A stretch of 64,000 nt of DNA from Clostridium_I sp963725425 (GTDB taxonomy: Bacteria; Bacillota; Clostridia; Clostridiales; Clostridiaceae). The translations under genes were made by a program, and so were the position numbers. The notes beneath the pieces were generated by a model. The model did no database searches, was not told the origin of the DNA, and saw nothing but the letters and a program-made list of their open reading frames with translations. Location of the stretch: assembly GCA_963725425.1 (NCBI GenBank), contig CAVRYJ010000024.1:81813-145812 (forward strand), read 5' to 3'. Positions 7,569-15,639 of the stretch are shown piece by piece. The number at the start of each line of letters is the position of its first letter. The stretch's first letter is position 1.

Positions 7569-9125
7569 TTAAATGCTTTTAGTTGACCAGTCTTCACAGT
7601 TCCATATATCAGTAACAATATCTTCATAGAATTCAGGTTCATGACAAACTAGAAGTATGCTTCCTTTATATGCTTTCAGTGCTCTTTTCAGTTCATCTTT
7701 AGCATCAACATCAAGATGATTGGTTGGTTCATCTAGAATAAGTATATTTGTTTCTACATTTATTAGTTTACAAAGTCTAACCTTTGCTTGTTCTCCACCA
7801 CTTAAAACTTTAACCTTACTTTCTATATGTTTTGTTGTAAGTCCGCATCTTGCAAGGGCTGCTCTTACTTCGTATTGACTATAGGACTGAAAGTCATTCC
7901 AAAACTCATCTAAGCAAGTATTGTAATTAGCTTTTTTTATCTCTTGTTCAAAATATCCTACATGTTGATACTCACCTAAGGTAACCTCACCTGAAAGTGC
8001 TGGTATTTGACCTATAAGACTCTTTAAAAGAGTTGTTTTACCAAGCCCGTTTGAACCTACAAGTGCGATTTTCTGACCTCTCTCCATTTTCAAATTCAAT
8101 GATCTTGAGAGTGGATCATTATAGCCAATTACTAGGTGATCTGTTTCAAATACAAGTTTACTTGTAGCTCGTGCTGCTTTAAAATCAAATTTAGGTTTTG
8201 GTGCATCTTGACTTATTTCAAGTCTTTCAATTTTATTTAATTGCTTTTGTCTTGATTTTGCCATGCCTGTTGTTGAAGCTCTTGCCATATTTTTTGCAAC
8301 AAAAGTTTCTAGTCTTGAGATTTCAGCTTTCTGTTTTTCGAAAGCTGCTTCGTGTAGTTTTTTATTGACTTCATACATTCTCAAAAAATTGTCATAATCG
8401 CCAACATATCTTGTTAATTGTTTATTTTCAAGATGGTATATTAAAGTTGTTACACTGTTTAAAAATGGAATATCATGGGATATCAATATAAAAGCATTCT
8501 TATAAGATTGCAAGTATCTTTTTAACCACTCAACATGTTCTACATCTAAATAGTTCGTAGGCTCATCTAAAAGTAAAATATCTGGATTTTCAAGTAATAG
8601 TTTTCCAAGGAGTACTTTTGTTCTCTGACCACCACTTAGGTCAGTTACATCCTTATCTAGACCTACATCAGTAAGGCCTAAACCTTTTGCTACTTCTTCT
8701 ACCTTGGAATCAATTACATAAAATCCATTATTATCGAGTGAATCTTGAATTGTACCCATTCTATCTAGAAGTTTTTCTAAGGCATCTGGATCTGCATCTG
8801 CCATTTTATCTGCCACGCTCATAAGCTCAGCTTCAAGATCAAGCAAATATTTAAAAGCATTTTTTAATACATCTCTAATGCTTTGCCCTTTTATAAGTTG
8901 TGCATGCTGGTCCATATAACCAACTCTAATATTATTTGACCATTCAACTTTTCCTTCGTCAGGCATGATTTTTCCTGTTATTATATTCATAAATGTAGAT
9001 TTACCTTCACCATTTGCTCCGATAAGTCCTACATGTTCTCCCTTTAATAACCTAAAAGAAACATCATCAAAAATTGGTCTTTCTCCAAAACCGTGACTAA
9101 TATTTTTTACTGTAAGTATACTCAT
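7569..9125 (-). CDS. ABC-F family ATPase
   Basis: A 518-residue protein of the ABC-F class: two fused ATP-binding cassettes and no membrane segments, acting on the ribosome rather than in transport. Cassette 1 has Walker A GANGEGKST, signature LSGGQ and DEPTN; cassette 2 has GSNGLGKTT, LSGGE and DEPTN. The two are joined by a charged linker (about 240-310) that would reach the ribosomal peptidyl-transferase region. ABC-F members either confer resistance to ribosome-targeting antibiotics or resolve stalled ribosomes; I cannot tell which from sequence alone. The gene is read against its neighbours, and its leader (9130-9281) may fold over the ribosome binding site, as in attenuated resistance genes. 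Confidence 0.9.
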   Translation of the reverse strand: MSILTVKNISHGFGERPIFDDVSFRLLKGEHVGLIGANGEGKSTFMNIITGKIMPDEGKVEWSNNIRVGYMDQHAQLIKGQSIRDVLKNAFKYLLDLEAELMSVADKMADADPDALEKLLDRMGTIQDSLDNNGFYVIDSKVEEVAKGLGLTDVGLDKDVTDLSGGQRTKVLLGKLLLENPDILLLDEPTNYLDVEHVEWLKRYLQSYKNAFILISHDIPFLNSVTTLIYHLENKQLTRYVGDYDNFLRMYEVNKKLHEAAFEKQKAEISRLETFVAKNMARASTTGMAKSRQKQLNKIERLEISQDAPKPKFDFKAARATSKLVFETDHLVIGYNDPLSRSLNLKMERGQKIALVGSNGLGKTTLLKSLIGQIPALSGEVTLGEYQHVGYFEQEIKKANYNTCLDEFWNDFQSYSQYEVRAALARCGLTTKHIESKVKVLSGGEQAKVRLCKLINVETNILILDEPTNHLDVDAKDELKRALKAYKGSILLVCHEPEFYEDIVTDIWNCEDWSTKSI

Positions 9126-9129
9126 TTTA

Positions 9130-9281
9130 TCCTGATTTCAAAATATTAGACAAACTTGTCTATGCAATATTTTCACTTTATCCGTTGATAAGTTGTTAGT
9201 AGTACAGGATTTAACTACTAAGGTTACTACTAAATTAGTAAGCCAAAGAGTGCTTCCCCATTCACTATCCAAAAATCAGGA
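9130..9281 (-). promoter_or_regulatory. Candidate attenuation leader of ABC-F gene
   Basis: On the minus strand, AAATCAGGA (complement of 9130-9138), which contains the AGGA ribosome binding site of the ABC-F gene, is perfectly complementary to TCCTGATTT 135 nt upstream (complement of 9273-9281). A second stem, TTAGTAGT...ACTACTAA, lies between them, near 9195-9235. Short possible reading frames occur in the leader, for example GTG starting near 9288 on this strand. The layout is that of translational attenuation, but no experiment is implied. Confidence 0.45.
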
Positions 9282-9518
9282 CTTTTCACCTCAACTTTCG
9301 TTTATATATTTTTATCTATTTTCATATATTACTATTATACCATTATTCAACGTTCTATAATTGTTTGAAAACCATTGCATTATAAAACTTTATATTTATA
9401 TTTATTAATACTTTAAGTTGATGTAATAATTATGTGAAAAAAATAAATAATTCTCCAAGGATATGTTATAATTCTTTAGATATTACAAATTATAATAATA
9501 AAAATGGATTAATATTAA

Positions 9519-9676
9519 GGCATCATCAAAGAAATAACAAGTCAATATTCTGGTCTATTTTCTGGTATGCTTCATCTCCATAACCATTACATATACCCAA
9601 TATGCTCAGGTAATGGTTCTTTGTCTACAGAAAAATATCCTCAGAATCTTTGACTCGTTATTTTCTTTCAGATGCC
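9519..9676 (+). repeat. MITE-like element, full copy B
   Basis: A 158 bp copy of the element at 5215-5373 with the same terminal inverted repeats (GGCATCATCAAAGAAATAAC on the left, CAGATGCC on the right) and the same TAA-type flanks. The central part has drifted relative to copies A and C. It ends 40 bp upstream of the methyltransferase start, in the same orientation as copies A and C relative to the downstream gene. The adjoining 9360-9518 is AT-rich with nothing recognisable. Confidence 0.85.
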
Positions 9677-9715
9677 TAAATAATTCATAAAGTTAACTAT
9701 AGGAGGAAAAAATTT

Positions 9716-10891
9716 ATGACTTGCAAATTTTATTTGACGAAGCGAAAAAATATATTAGCTGAAAATGGGCATTCTTGGATATTTTCTAATGAAATCCAAG
9801 GGTATGATGGGGAATATAAAAATGGAGATATTGTAGAGGCATATACATATGATGACAGATTTCTAGGTAAAGGTTATATAAATGATAAATCACAAATCAC
9901 AATTAGATTACTTACAAGGGATATAAATGAGGAAATTGATAAGAATTTCTTCAAGAAGAAACTGAAAGTTGCCTGGGAGTACAGAAAAAAAGTAATTGAC
10001 ACAAGTAGTTGTAGATTTGTTTTTGGAGAAGCTGATTTTCTTCCAGGACTCACAATTGATAAATTTGAAGATTATTACGTAATTCAGTCTTCAGCACTAG
10101 GCATTGAAAAATATAAAGGTATGATAACGGATATACTTGTTGAAGAATATGATGCCAAAGGCGTTTACGAAAGAAGCGATGCTAAAGTTAGAGAAAAAGA
10201 AGGATTACGGTCTATAACTAGATTTTTAACTGAGCCTTTTGAAACAATGATTCAAATTGTGGAAAATGGAGTTAAATATTATGTGGATATAGCTGAAGGT
10301 CAAAAAACTGGTTTCTTCTTGGATCAGAAGGAAAACAGAAAGGCAATACATAAAATATCTAAAGATGCAGAAGTGCTTGACGTCTTTACTCACACAGGTT
10401 CATTTGCTTTAAATGCTGGAATTGCCGGAGCAAAAAGTGTTTTAGGTATTGATATTTCTGAGACTGCAATTGAGCTATGCAGAAAAAATGCAGAGCTTAA
10501 CGGTCTTTCAGATGTAGTGAAATTTCAATGTGATAATGCTTTTGATATCCTTAAAAAGTGGTCTGAAGAAGGCATAACATACGATGTTGTAATTTTGGAT
10601 CCCCCTGCTTTTACTAAGGCTAAGGATACAATAAAAAATGCTTCAAGAGGATATAAAGAAATTAATCTTAGAGGAATAAAGCTCGTAAAGGAAAATGGAT
10701 TCCTTGTAACTTGCTCCTGTTCTCATTTTATGAATCCTATTCTTTTTAAACAAACTATAGCAGCAGCTGCAAAAGATGCAGGCAGACTTTTAAGACAAGT
10801 GGAATTTAGAACACAAGGACCTGATCATCCGATTCTTTGGACTTCTGATGAATCATACTACTTAAAATTCTATATATTTCAAGTCATATGA
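9716..10891 (+). CDS. RlmI-like SAM-dependent rRNA methyltransferase
   Basis: A 391-residue class I methyltransferase of the RlmI/YccW group, which in E. coli makes m5C in 23S rRNA. Residues 1-80 form a PUA-type RNA-binding domain (GHSWIFSNEI phrase); residues 180-391 are a Rossmann methyltransferase with the SAM loop DVFTHTGSFALNAG and the catalytic ILDPPAF motif. A Cys-rich CSCSH segment near residue 340 fits the m5C mechanism. AGGAGG immediately upstream supports ATG 9716. The target base cannot be assigned from sequence. It is monocistronic, with a MITE-like element upstream and a heptamer repeat downstream. Confidence 0.88.
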   Translation: MTCKFYLTKRKNILAENGHSWIFSNEIQGYDGEYKNGDIVEAYTYDDRFLGKGYINDKSQITIRLLTRDINEEIDKNFFKKKLKVAWEYRKKVIDTSSCRFVFGEADFLPGLTIDKFEDYYVIQSSALGIEKYKGMITDILVEEYDAKGVYERSDAKVREKEGLRSITRFLTEPFETMIQIVENGVKYYVDIAEGQKTGFFLDQKENRKAIHKISKDAEVLDVFTHTGSFALNAGIAGAKSVLGIDISETAIELCRKNAELNGLSDVVKFQCDNAFDILKKWSEEGITYDVVILDPPAFTKAKDTIKNASRGYKEINLRGIKLVKENGFLVTCSCSHFMNPILFKQTIAAAAKDAGRLLRQVEFRTQGPDHPILWTSDESYYLKFYIFQVI

Positions 10892-10898
10892 TAAAAAA

Positions 10899-11434
10899 GT
10901 TAAGAGTTAAAAGTTAAGAGTTAAGAGTTAAGGAAATTTTGCCTAAGGGCAAAATAAAACAACTAATAAAACAATTAGCTGTTTGAAATCCATTCACTTA
11001 TCACTTTGTAATCGCTGATAGATTTGTTTGAATCAAATCTATCAGCGATTATTTTTGTATGTGTGCCTATTAATAGCATTAAAATATTTCTTTCAGAATA
11101 ATTATCTTGGAAATGCTCCATTATTTATATCAATGCAAGTGCCATTAATATATTCGGGACAATCTGTTGCCAGCCAATATATTGTTTTTGCAACTTCTTC
11201 TGGTTGTGCAAATCTATCTGTAAATACACTACTTTTTATAGACTCTTTTCTCTGTTCTGGTATTATTGAAAGCATATCTGTTTCAACGGGGCCTGGTAAT
11301 ACTATTTTTTTCATAACATCCTCCTCTTTCATATTAGGTAAATTTTTACTATAGCAGTTTCTATTGAATATGTTCTTCTATATTGTTTTATTTTGCCCCA
11401 AGGCAAAATATCCTTAACTTTTAACTCTTAACTT
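10899..11434. repeat. Mosaic inverted pair of heptamer arrays
   Basis: The left arm (10899-10955) is about five tandem AGTTAAG-type heptamers followed by GGAAATTTTGCC-TAA-GGGCAAAATAAA; the right arm (11391-11434) is the same in inverse: ATTTTGCCCC-AAGGCAAAAT followed by TTAACTTTTAACTCTTAAC. The arms are about 440 bp apart and enclose a Rho-like hairpin (ATCGCTGATAGATT... near 11010-11050) and the remnant of an SDR gene. The same architecture recurs at 17077 and 19398. Confidence 0.75.
11102..11314 (-). pseudogene. Short-chain dehydrogenase remnant
   Basis: A 70-codon frame that opens with a normal GAGGAGG ribosome binding site and ATG, reads four ordinary codons and then jumps straight to PGPVETDM, the phrase that follows the catalytic region of short-chain dehydrogenases. 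The rest (RFAQPEEVAKTIYWLATD...YINGTCIDINNGA) is a typical SDR C-terminus. The Rossmann fold and the Ser-Tyr-Lys catalytic residues are missing, which implies an in-frame internal deletion of about 170 codons. A 70-residue peptide could still be made but would have no enzyme activity. It is enclosed by the heptamer inverted pair. Confidence 0.8.
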
Positions 11435-11455
11435 CTTTTTTTTAAGGGGTTTTAC

Positions 11456-12574
11456 CTAGTATAGTTTTCTATAGATGTTTAGAATCTCGTCCCTATCAAG
11501 TTGAACGTAGTTGTTTACAAGAAGCCTTTGTTGCCCTTCTATGACATTATCTGTGAAGCTTTCAATTTCCTCAATTTTCATTCCATATTCTCTAAGTTGT
11601 TTTCTAGTTAGTAATTTGTCAAGAACTTTTGAAAGTTCATCATAAATATTACAAGTATATGAAATTTTTAGTATACTAGCTAAAAATTCATTGAGCTTTT
11701 TAATCTTTCCATCAGGATTCTTCATGCTATAAGTCTTAAATACTTCTGTAAAGAATTGATAGTTAGCTTCTCCGTGAGGTACGTGATAGTTTCCACCTAA
11801 AGGATAGGATAATGCATGTACAGCACCTACACCGGCATTTGAGAAAGCTATTCCAGCCAGGTTGCTGCCAATCACAAAATCATCTATAATTTCTAATCTA
11901 TGTTTGGGTCCTTTTTCTACTATTGAAATATAACCATTAAGTATTAATGCTATAGCCTTTATACTAAATAATTCAGTGGATGTATTTGATTTGGGGGAAA
12001 CATAAGATTCCACTGCGTGAATTAAAGCGTCTACTGAACTTGTAACAAAAGATTTATATGGAAGCACTTTTACAAGTTCTGGAATTAATACTGCATAATC
12101 AGCAAATAATTCATCTACAGCGAGTCCCATTTTTGTATGCTTTGATTTAAGTTCCACTATTGAGATATTTGTAACTTCACTACCAGTGCCGCAAGTGGTT
12201 GGAACTATTATAAGTCCTTTTTCCTTAATTATAGGAACTCTTTTTTCAAATAGGTCTAAAGTTGTGGTAACATTTTTTATAACTAAAAGTTTAGCTATAT
12301 CTATTATTGAACCGCCACCAATAGCAATTATTCGCTTATAATCTTTAGGATTAACATCTTTCATTATGACATCAATCATCTCATCGGATGGTTCACCTTT
12401 GCCGTACTTTTCTCTTAACAGAAAATCAGAAGTTAGGTTTAATTGTTTCATAAATAGAGTATACAAGAATTCATTAGTTAATACTAAATCTCCCGCGCCT
12501 ATATTAAAGAACTGGGCGAAACTTTTAACATTATCAAATTTGTAGACCTCAGGTTTAACTTGAAGTAATTTCAT
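11456..12574 (-). CDS. 4hbD: 4-hydroxybutyrate dehydrogenase (Fe-ADH family)
   Basis: NAD-dependent iron-type alcohol dehydrogenase that interconverts 4-hydroxybutyrate and succinate semialdehyde, a step of the succinate-to-butyrate route of C. kluyveri. The 372-residue sequence agrees closely, from memory, with the C. kluyveri enzyme, including IIAIGGGSIIDIAK (nucleotide loop), VPTTCGTGSEVTN, DALIHAVESYVSP and GAVHALSYPLGG, which carry metal-binding Asp and His residues. No partner genes (CoA transferase, succinate semialdehyde dehydrogenase) lie next to it, so the pathway is not demonstrated here. A LysR-type regulator gene is transcribed divergently 224 bp away and is the likely controller. 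Confidence 0.85.
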   Translation of the reverse strand: MKLLQVKPEVYKFDNVKSFAQFFNIGAGDLVLTNEFLYTLFMKQLNLTSDFLLREKYGKGEPSDEMIDVIMKDVNPKDYKRIIAIGGGSIIDIAKLLVIKNVTTTLDLFEKRVPIIKEKGLIIVPTTCGTGSEVTNISIVELKSKHTKMGLAVDELFADYAVLIPELVKVLPYKSFVTSSVDALIHAVESYVSPKSNTSTELFSIKAIALILNGYISIVEKGPKHRLEIIDDFVIGSNLAGIAFSNAGVGAVHALSYPLGGNYHVPHGEANYQFFTEVFKTYSMKNPDGKIKKLNEFLASILKISYTCNIYDELSKVLDKLLTRKQLREYGMKIEEIESFTDNVIEGQQRLLVNNYVQLDRDEILNIYRKLY

Positions 12575-12798
12575 TATTTATATTTAGTGAGCCAATGTAT
12601 AAGGCCAGCTAAATTCTCACTTCCTTTCTATATTATCTTGTGAATGCACCATTATTTATTAATAACAATAATTTAAAATATAATTTGTATTATGTTATTG
12701 TTGTACAAGTAAATTTATGATAGCATATAATTTACAATTAATATAATTGATAGTTTAGAACACTTAATTCGATTTTTTTGATGGAGGAGGTATCTGCT

Positions 12799-13704
12799 TT
12801 GGAACTTAGGAATTTGAAAACATTTGTTGCTATTGCAAAGTTTGGAAGTTTTACGAAAGCAGCAGATATGCTGGGATATGCACAGTCCACTATTACTACG
12901 CAGATAAAGGTGTTGGAAGCACAGTTAAATACTAGACTTTTTGATCGTTTAGGTCGCAATATATTTTTAACATCTGAAGGGGAAAAACTCTTGAAATATG
13001 CAGAACAAATTTTGAAACTGTCATCTGAGGCTGAAGATGTAATAGGTGGCGCTGAAGTAACAAAGGGGACCTTAACTATTGGAGCAGTAGAATCATTATG
13101 TGTTATAAGGTTACCTGGAATATTAAAAAAATACCATGAATTATATCCTAAAGTAGATATTATTATAAAGTTAGCAACAGACAGCAATTTACGAAGTTAT
13201 TTAAGAAATAACACTATTGACGTAGCTATATTTTTGGGTAAGGAGGTAAATGATGAAGAACTAATTTCTAAGACAAAATTTTATGAAGCTATGGTAGTTT
13301 TATCATCACCAAGTCATCCAATTTCAAAGATAAAGTCTATAACTGCAGATAATCTAAGTACAGAGTCTCTCATATTAAATGAGAAGGGTTGTAGTTATTG
13401 CACAATGTTTGAGTCTATGCTAAACAAAGCAGGGGTATATCCAAAATCTATTCTAGAAGTGGGGAGCATACAGGCTATAAAGCAATTTACAATGAGCAAT
13501 TTAGGAATAACATTTCTTCCGCGTATGGCAGTAGAAAAGGAAATTCAGCAAGGGCAGTTAGTAGAACTAGATTGGCATGGACCAGATTTTAATGTAATGT
13601 CCCAGGTTATGTATCACAAGGATCGGTGGATATCACCTGCAATGAAAGCATTTTTAGATTTAACTTATGGGTTAGAGGAAGAAAACTTGGATTTGAACAC
13701 ATGA
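12799..13704 (+). CDS. LysR-family transcriptional regulator
   Basis: A 301-residue LysR-type regulator: N-terminal winged helix-turn-helix (MELRNLKTFVAIAKFGSF... to about residue 65) and a C-terminal periplasmic-binding-protein-like effector domain (about 90-295). TTG 12799 is preferred because GGAGGAGG at 12783-12790 lies 8 nt upstream and the LysR consensus begins there; in-frame codons at 12778 and 12781 overlap the ribosome binding site. It is divergent from 4hbD and probably controls it and itself through the 224 bp between them, which is inference from typical LysR layout. The effector is unknown. Confidence 0.9.
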   Translation: MELRNLKTFVAIAKFGSFTKAADMLGYAQSTITTQIKVLEAQLNTRLFDRLGRNIFLTSEGEKLLKYAEQILKLSSEAEDVIGGAEVTKGTLTIGAVESLCVIRLPGILKKYHELYPKVDIIIKLATDSNLRSYLRNNTIDVAIFLGKEVNDEELISKTKFYEAMVVLSSPSHPISKIKSITADNLSTESLILNEKGCSYCTMFESMLNKAGVYPKSILEVGSIQAIKQFTMSNLGITFLPRMAVEKEIQQGQLVELDWHGPDFNVMSQVMYHKDRWISPAMKAFLDLTYGLEEENLDLNT

Positions 13705-13718
13705 TTTTTGAAAATATT

Positions 13719-14147
13719 TTACTGAATGGAGTGTTCAAAACTATTCTTGAAAATAGCTATGTTGTTTCCAAGAATCCAACCTTTGTTGTTTATATTATTT
13801 TTTGTAGCAAAGCTTACTTCATACCAAACTTCATCAAATACTTCAGCACAATCAAGTATTTGAATTTCCAGATTTTTATTTAGGATTCTAAGAATAGCAT
13901 ATTTTTTTATGGGAGCAATATAGAGATTGCAAGAATCACCCAAAACTCCAGAGGTATATTTATGCGTTCTGAATAATACACTTATATCTTCAATTTTTAG
14001 TGTTTCACTATCCAATTTTTCTTTCAGTGAATTATTCTGTCTTGATAAAAGCATTATTTGTTTTTTATCAGAATAAAGCATATTGTTGTAATGATATATG
14101 ATACCTAAGGAAATTAAAATAAACATTATAAATAAAATAAATATCAA
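13719..14147 (-). CDS. Membrane-anchored SH3-like protein, hypothetical
   Basis: A 142-residue protein with one N-terminal membrane segment (residues 2-18), a short coiled-coil-like stretch (about 25-52), and a C-terminal region ending VWYEVSFATKNNINNKGWILGNN, whose WYEV ... GWI spacing is that of bacterial SH3 (SH3_3) domains that bind peptidoglycan. It is probably attached to the outside of the membrane. No partner is evident: the LysR gene is convergent, 15 bp away, and no terminator separates them. Function unknown. Confidence 0.65.
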   Translation of the reverse strand: MIFILFIMFILISLGIIYHYNNMLYSDKKQIMLLSRQNNSLKEKLDSETLKIEDISVLFRTHKYTSGVLGDSCNLYIAPIKKYAILRILNKNLEIQILDCAEVFDEVWYEVSFATKNNINNKGWILGNNIAIFKNSFEHSIQ

Positions 14148-14243
14148 AACGGTCTCTCCCTATAATATTGTTATAACAAGGCATTATTTATAATATATGA
14201 ATGTTAATTCAAATTAATGTGTGTGAATATTAGAGTTCAATGT

Positions 14244-14282
14244 AAAAAAAATGAAGGGTTTAATTGTTCCCCCTCATTTTTT
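14244..14282 (-). terminator. Rho-independent terminator of HAD gene
   Basis: On the minus strand AAAAAATGAGGGGG ... CCCTTCATTTTTTT forms a stem with a T-run directly after the HAD stop codon. The stem has a small imperfection but the tail is clear. Confidence 0.75.
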
Positions 14283-14934
14283 AAACGGCTGCCGTTAACT
14301 CGTTATATCCACGTATATATATATCAGCTTTTTTAATTATATCATCCATTTGATATTCGGAGTATGAATCATGAACTCCAACTACCTTCATTCCAGCAGA
14401 TTTTGCACCTAGCACTGCAGGTAAAATATCTTCGAATACAATGCATTGTTCAGGCTTTACGTGAAGTTTTTTAGCAGATAATAAATAAACATCAGGAAAA
14501 TCTTTTCCACGTGTTACTTCATCAGTTGTAGTAATGCAATCAAATAACGAATATATGTCGTATTTCTTAAGCACTGTTTCTAAGAGCATGACGCAATTAC
14601 TTGTAGCTATGGATAATTTTATTCCTTGATTTTTAAGTGACACTAAATATTCTTTAGCATATGGTTTTAGCTTTACGTTGTTTGCATACTCAATGTAGGC
14701 TAAACTATTCCACTCGTCTTGTATTTCTTCTATGGAATCTATCAAATTAAATTTATTTTTAAAATACAAAGCTGTTTCCTGAAAACTAAGGTGGATTATT
14801 TCAGACCTAAGATCTGGAGGAACAGAAAATCCTCTTTTTTCTAAATACACACTATCTATAGAATCCCACACCCACATAGAATCAATTAAAGTTCCATCCA
14901 TATCAAATATTGCAGCCTTAATGTTTTTTAACAT
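14281..14934 (-). CDS. HAD-IA family phosphatase
   Basis: A 217-residue haloacid dehalogenase-like hydrolase, probably a sugar-phosphate phosphatase or beta-phosphoglucomutase-like enzyme. The nucleophile motif DMDGTLIDS is at residues 10-18, motif II (SIATSN) near 113, and motif III/IV around KDFPDVYL and CIVFEDILPAVLGAKSAGM. The alpha-helical cap between motifs I and II is the usual C1 type. ATG 14934 follows AGAGGTGAT; an in-frame codon 9 triplets upstream is within that leader and is rejected. The substrate cannot be assigned. It lies in the same direction as the PAP2 gene, 56 bp away. Confidence 0.85.
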   Translation of the reverse strand: MLKNIKAAIFDMDGTLIDSMWVWDSIDSVYLEKRGFSVPPDLRSEIIHLSFQETALYFKNKFNLIDSIEEIQDEWNSLAYIEYANNVKLKPYAKEYLVSLKNQGIKLSIATSNCVMLLETVLKKYDIYSLFDCITTTDEVTRGKDFPDVYLLSAKKLHVKPEQCIVFEDILPAVLGAKSAGMKVVGVHDSYSEYQMDDIIKKADIYIRGYNELTAAV

Positions 14935-14990
14935 ATCATCACCTCTAATAAAGTATATCATGAAAAATGAAGATTCAGAAAATAATTGCG

Positions 14991-15509
14991 TTAAAATAGG
15001 GAGAATATTACTAAAGAAGTTGCAGAGCCAATTAAAGTGCCTACAAATACATCTGTTGGGTAATGAACTCCAAGATACATCCTAGAGACCCCTACAAAAG
15101 AAGCTATTAGGATACTGACAAATGTCAAATGGGGCAAATTCAGTGATAACATAATAGCGATACAAAAGGCACAGGTGGTGTGTCCTGATGGAAAAGAGTA
15201 ATTGTCAATTCCTATTTTTCTAGTATTAAGGTTCTGTAATATTAAGTAGGGACGAAGTCTATTTACACTGATTTTTATTATTCTTACAATAATTGAACTT
15301 ACAATAAGTGATGATGACGTTTTTATTGATAAGGTTCTAGTAAAGGCATCAAAAAATGTGGCGATGCAGAATAAAATTGCAAAAATACTAGATCCTATAT
15401 AGGTTATTATAGGCATAATAACGTTAAACGCCTTACATCTTATTGAATTATTAAATAACATCAATATGGCAGTATCTCTTTTCTGAATACGATTCATAAA
15501 TGAATTCAT
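14991..15509 (-). CDS. PAP2-family membrane phosphatase
   Basis: A 172-residue membrane phosphatase of the PAP2 superfamily, which includes undecaprenyl-pyrophosphate and phosphatidic acid phosphatases. The three catalytic motifs are visible: KISVNRLRP (about 83-91), PSGHT (about 109-113) and SRMYLGVHYPTDV (about 142-154), with five or six hydrophobic segments between them. GGGTGGTGAA precedes ATG 15509, and the in-frame start 5 codons earlier falls inside that site. The usual role would be recycling the lipid carrier for peptidoglycan, but the exact lipid is not proven. Confidence 0.87.
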   Translation of the reverse strand: MNSFMNRIQKRDTAILMLFNNSIRCKAFNVIMPIITYIGSSIFAILFCIATFFDAFTRTLSIKTSSSLIVSSIIVRIIKISVNRLRPYLILQNLNTRKIGIDNYSFPSGHTTCAFCIAIMLSLNLPHLTFVSILIASFVGVSRMYLGVHYPTDVFVGTLIGSATSLVIFSLF

Positions 15510-15639
15510 AAGTTCACCACCCAATAAATATATTATATAGTATGAAGATACACTTAGGATGTGTAATCATATTTTACAATATAGATGTTACGAATTTCTT
15601 AAATTTACGTTAAAATTTAAAGCTTCTACCTGAAAAATA

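Noticed and set aside
11028..11354. Plus-strand frame of 108 codons opposite the SDR remnant
   Set aside because: It is the antisense of the recognisable SDR C-terminus.
12738..13187. Minus-strand frame of 149 codons over the LysR gene
   Set aside because: Antisense to the conserved helix-turn-helix region; no supporting signals.
13626..13883. Plus-strand frame of 85 codons after LysR gene
   Set aside because: Overlaps the end of LysR and the antisense of the SH3-like gene; no start signals and no family resemblance.
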